DNA of 64,000 bases from Oscillospiraceae bacterium (lineage in GTDB: Bacteria; Bacillota; Clostridia; Christensenellales; Aristaeellaceae). A program made the position numbers and the translations under genes. Below are positions 62,142 through 64,000 of this stretch, one piece after another. Numbering within the stretch: the first letter of the stretch is position 1; each line of letters starts with the position of its first letter. The DNA is taken from assembly GCA_031269355.1 (NCBI GenBank), contig JAISZG010000013.1, forward strand, positions 124,001 to 188,000. The letters run 5' to 3'. The notes beneath the pieces are model-generated. The model saw nothing but the letters and a program-made list of their open reading frames with translations, was not told the origin of the DNA and searched no databases.

Positions 62142-62382
62142 TGTATATCCCCTTTGCCGTCCGGCATATATGAATTTATAATTATAACTCTTCCGTCGAT
62201 CGATTCTACATTTTGTATGTCGGTTAGTCAAGTAAGCGCTCCCCTATTGGCCAAGTCAAGAATGCGCATGCTTTTTGAGGCGTCATTGCTGCGCCAAAAA
62301 CGAGGGGGTACCCAGCGGGGCGGCCGCGTGAAGTTGCGGTCGCCCCTCGAAATATTATGGCGCATATATACCAATCCACCGC

Positions 62383-63999
62383 CTATGCCTGCTCAACTGC
62401 CAGGGTTGGATAAGTTTTGCCGGCATTGATCAAATTGCCGCCGTTGAAGAAGCGGCTGCCATCGCGCGCTGTATACCAAATAGCATAACTATTGTTGTCG
62501 GCAAAGTATTTTGTTGTGTTTCTATCCAGAAATAAATTCGAACCATGATCCATATCGGCAAAGATATTGCCCTCGTAATAATATCTCGTTGGGTTTGGCG
62601 AGTCGACATATGCCTGGGCGCTTTTAGCCATGCGAATTGCAACCGGAGTGTTTCTAAACTGGCAATCAGTAAAAATAACCTCCGGTTTTTCATACAGCGA
62701 AACAGCCGATCCACCTTCGAACGAGCAGTACTGAAAATATGCTCTCGCATTTTGCAAATTAATGCAATAAGAACTTGAATTGGTAGAAGCCTTGTAAAAA
62801 CTGCAGTTGCGAAATAATACGAATGATGTATGCCATGAGAACCATCCATTATCTTCGCATACAAAATCAATATTAGTAATATGTGTGAAAGAATTATTCC
62901 AGCAGGTCACATTAACGCCATCGCTAATCCTTACTTTCGCTCTCGGAGTAGTAGTGGTACTGTCAATGCCCATATATGGCAATAATAATAAATCTATTTG
63001 TGAGTTTATAACCAGTTCTTGACTTGAATCAATATGGATCATAATCCTTTGTGCGGCGCACATCAGCTTTTTATTAAGCACCTCAATCGCTCTGTTCAAT
63101 GTGCTGAACGGCTGTCCCGCCGAGCCGTCGCCGGTGACGTCGTTTCCATCGCGGCTGCTTATGTACACATCCTGTATTTCACAGGTCATCCGCTCATTCT
63201 GCAGCACAAACGTATCGTTCAGCGCATTCCCCGCATCGCCTTCGTTTAGCCAGTGCGAGGTATACGGAGCGGAATTGGATGAAACCAGAAGCTGATTGGG
63301 GCCAGTTGGCCTGGGATAGTCGCTGTCCAAAACGAATGTGTCGGCGAGCGCGTCAGGGGGAACCCATTGCGGATTGTTAGATGGATCGGATGTGGAACGA
63401 AGTATGTACCCCGCGTCGGTTGGAGCGGGCAAGCCGGGGCCGGCGGGTCCGGTCGGACCTTGTACGCCCTGCGGTCCCGTCGGCCCTATGGAGCCAACCG
63501 GTCCAGTCGGCCCGATATTCCCCTGCGGCCCCTGCGAACCGACCAGCCCCTGCGGACCTGTAGGACCAATAGCCCCAGCCGGCCCAACCGGGCCGACGGC
63601 GCCCTGCGCTCCCTGCGGACCAGCCGCGCCTTGCGGACCCGTCGGGCCCATTGGGCCGTCTTGTCCCATTGACCCGATCGGACCCTGCGGACCCTGCGCG
63701 CCGGACGGTCCCTGAATACCCGCGACGCCCGCAGACCCTTGCGGCCCAATCGGGCCTATCGGCCCTACGGGACCTATTAACCCTTGCGGCCCAGGCACTC
63801 CCTGCGGCCCTGCGGGTCCCTGAAGCCCCCGCGCTCCTTCCGCCCCCTGCGGCCCTACCGGGCCTTCTATGCCGCGAGGGCCTGTCGGGCCTATCGGACC
63901 GCGCGGTCCGGTAGCCCCTGTTGTTACGCTTCCAGAACAGCAGTCACACGATAAGGGGGGGGCATAATTGTTCTCTATAGTAACTATTCCAAAACATAT
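62383..63999 (-). CDS. Collagen-like repeat protein with beta-helix C-terminus (5' end outside window)
   Basis: The frame is open to the window edge with no start codon, so the gene is 5'-partial. The visible N-terminal part ends in a Cys-rich segment (SCDCCSGSV). About 55 Gly-X-Y triplets follow (GPTGPRG, GPQG, GPVG...), the longest collagen-like run in the window. The last 340 residues hold [25 protein letters not shown], typical of beta-helix proteins, with repeated [14 protein letters not shown] and TDCQFRN coils. Collagen repeats with a C-terminal domain are typical of exosporium filaments (BclA) and of phage tail fibres. With no phage genes around, a spore or cell-surface role is favoured. 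Confidence 0.8.
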   Translation of the reverse strand: MCFGIVTIENNYAPPLSCDCCSGSVTTGATGPRGPIGPTGPRGIEGPVGPQGAEGARGLQGPAGPQGVPGPQGLIGPVGPIGPIGPQGSAGVAGIQGPSGAQGPQGPIGSMGQDGPMGPTGPQGAAGPQGAQGAVGPVGPAGAIGPTGPQGLVGSQGPQGNIGPTGPVGSIGPTGPQGVQGPTGPAGPGLPAPTDAGYILRSTSDPSNNPQWVPPDALADTFVLDSDYPRPTGPNQLLVSSNSAPYTSHWLNEGDAGNALNDTFVLQNERMTCEIQDVYISSRDGNDVTGDGSAGQPFSTLNRAIEVLNKKLMCAAQRIMIHIDSSQELVINSQIDLLLLPYMGIDSTTTTPRAKVRISDGVNVTCWNNSFTHITNIDFVCEDNGWFSWHTSFVLFRNCSFYKASTNSSSYCINLQNARAYFQYCSFEGGSAVSLYEKPEVIFTDCQFRNTPVAIRMAKSAQAYVDSPNPTRYYYEGNIFADMDHGSNLFLDRNTTKYFADNNSYAIWYTARDGSRFFNGGNLINAGKTYPTLAVEQA

Positions 64000-64000
64000 C

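Noticed and set aside
63338-63715. Gly-Pro-rich frame on the + strand
   Set aside because: It is the mirror of the collagen repeats, because GGN CCN triplets read on the other strand also give Gly and Pro. The minus-strand frame has the proper C-terminal domain and continues past the window edge.
63420-63900. Regular short repeats that could suggest a CRISPR or satellite array
   Set aside because: The period is 9 bases in frame with Gly-X-Y codons, and there are no unique spacers of fixed length.
62383-63999. Phage tail-fibre interpretation of the collagen/beta-helix protein
   Set aside because: No tail, capsid, lysis or integrase genes are in the window, and sporulation context is strong. 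It stays possible until the upstream sequence is seen.

Overview
The window comes from an endospore-forming Firmicute, most likely class Clostridia. It carries the spoIIA operon (spoIIAA, spoIIAB, sigF), spoIIR, a gerA-type germinant receptor operon, sleB/ypeB cortex-lysis genes, the ctsR-mcsA-mcsB-clpC stress operon and rpsB-tsf-pyrH. No genus can be assigned by reading alone. Genes are dense, mostly led by strong Shine-Dalgarno sites. I see no tRNA, rRNA, CRISPR array, transposase or phage integrase.

Layout. 1-3.3 kb: end of a YitT-type membrane protein, an rRNA methyltransferase of the RlmL/YpsC group and a VanY-type carboxypeptidase. 3.3-10.4 kb: a peptide-uptake locus in which an M20 amidohydrolase and a solute-binding protein are divergent from an oppBCDF-type operon, with a back-to-back promoter pair between them. 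10.5-14.6 kb: a ger operon in the order A-C-B plus a 75-residue two-helix D-subunit candidate. 15-16 kb: a secreted SH3/peptidoglycan-binding protein. 16.1-24.5 kb: a second opp operon, whose binding protein and OppC-type permease both carry large extra domains. 24.6-29.2 kb: the CtsR regulon operon with its operator. 29.4-31.8 kb: rpsB-tsf-pyrH. 32-39.8 kb: a DacF-type carboxypeptidase, two orphan binding proteins, sleB-ypeB and spoIIR. 39.9-45.3 kb: surface-type proteins (beta-helix with a Listeria-Bacteroides repeat, Lys/Ala-rich protein, C1q/BclA-like protein, secreted beta-helix protein) and a ThuA-like protein. 45.4-46.97 kb: spoIIA behind a consensus sigma-H promoter. 47-51.5 kb: MATE exporter, ABC exporter and CapA-like protein. 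51.9-55.2 kb: DtxR-like regulator, long HPF, MFS transporter and a radical SAM protein. 55.4-60.8 kb: a small-peptide/ABC exporter/DUF1854 cassette. 60.9-64 kb: rmuC and a collagen-like protein that runs off the window.

The most interesting locus is 55.4-60.8 kb. A near-perfect housekeeping promoter drives a 46-codon gene with an excellent ribosome site. It is followed by a terminator-like hairpin and then by two ABC exporter half-transporters, each with its own zinc ribbon, flanking a DUF1854 protein. This looks like a peptide with a dedicated export system, although the product and the substrate are unproven. Other notable points are the matched insertions in the second opp system, a sigma-H promoter that fixes the spoIIAA start, a possible leaderless transcript at 24.5 kb, and a family of at least four related GC-rich intergenic repeats.
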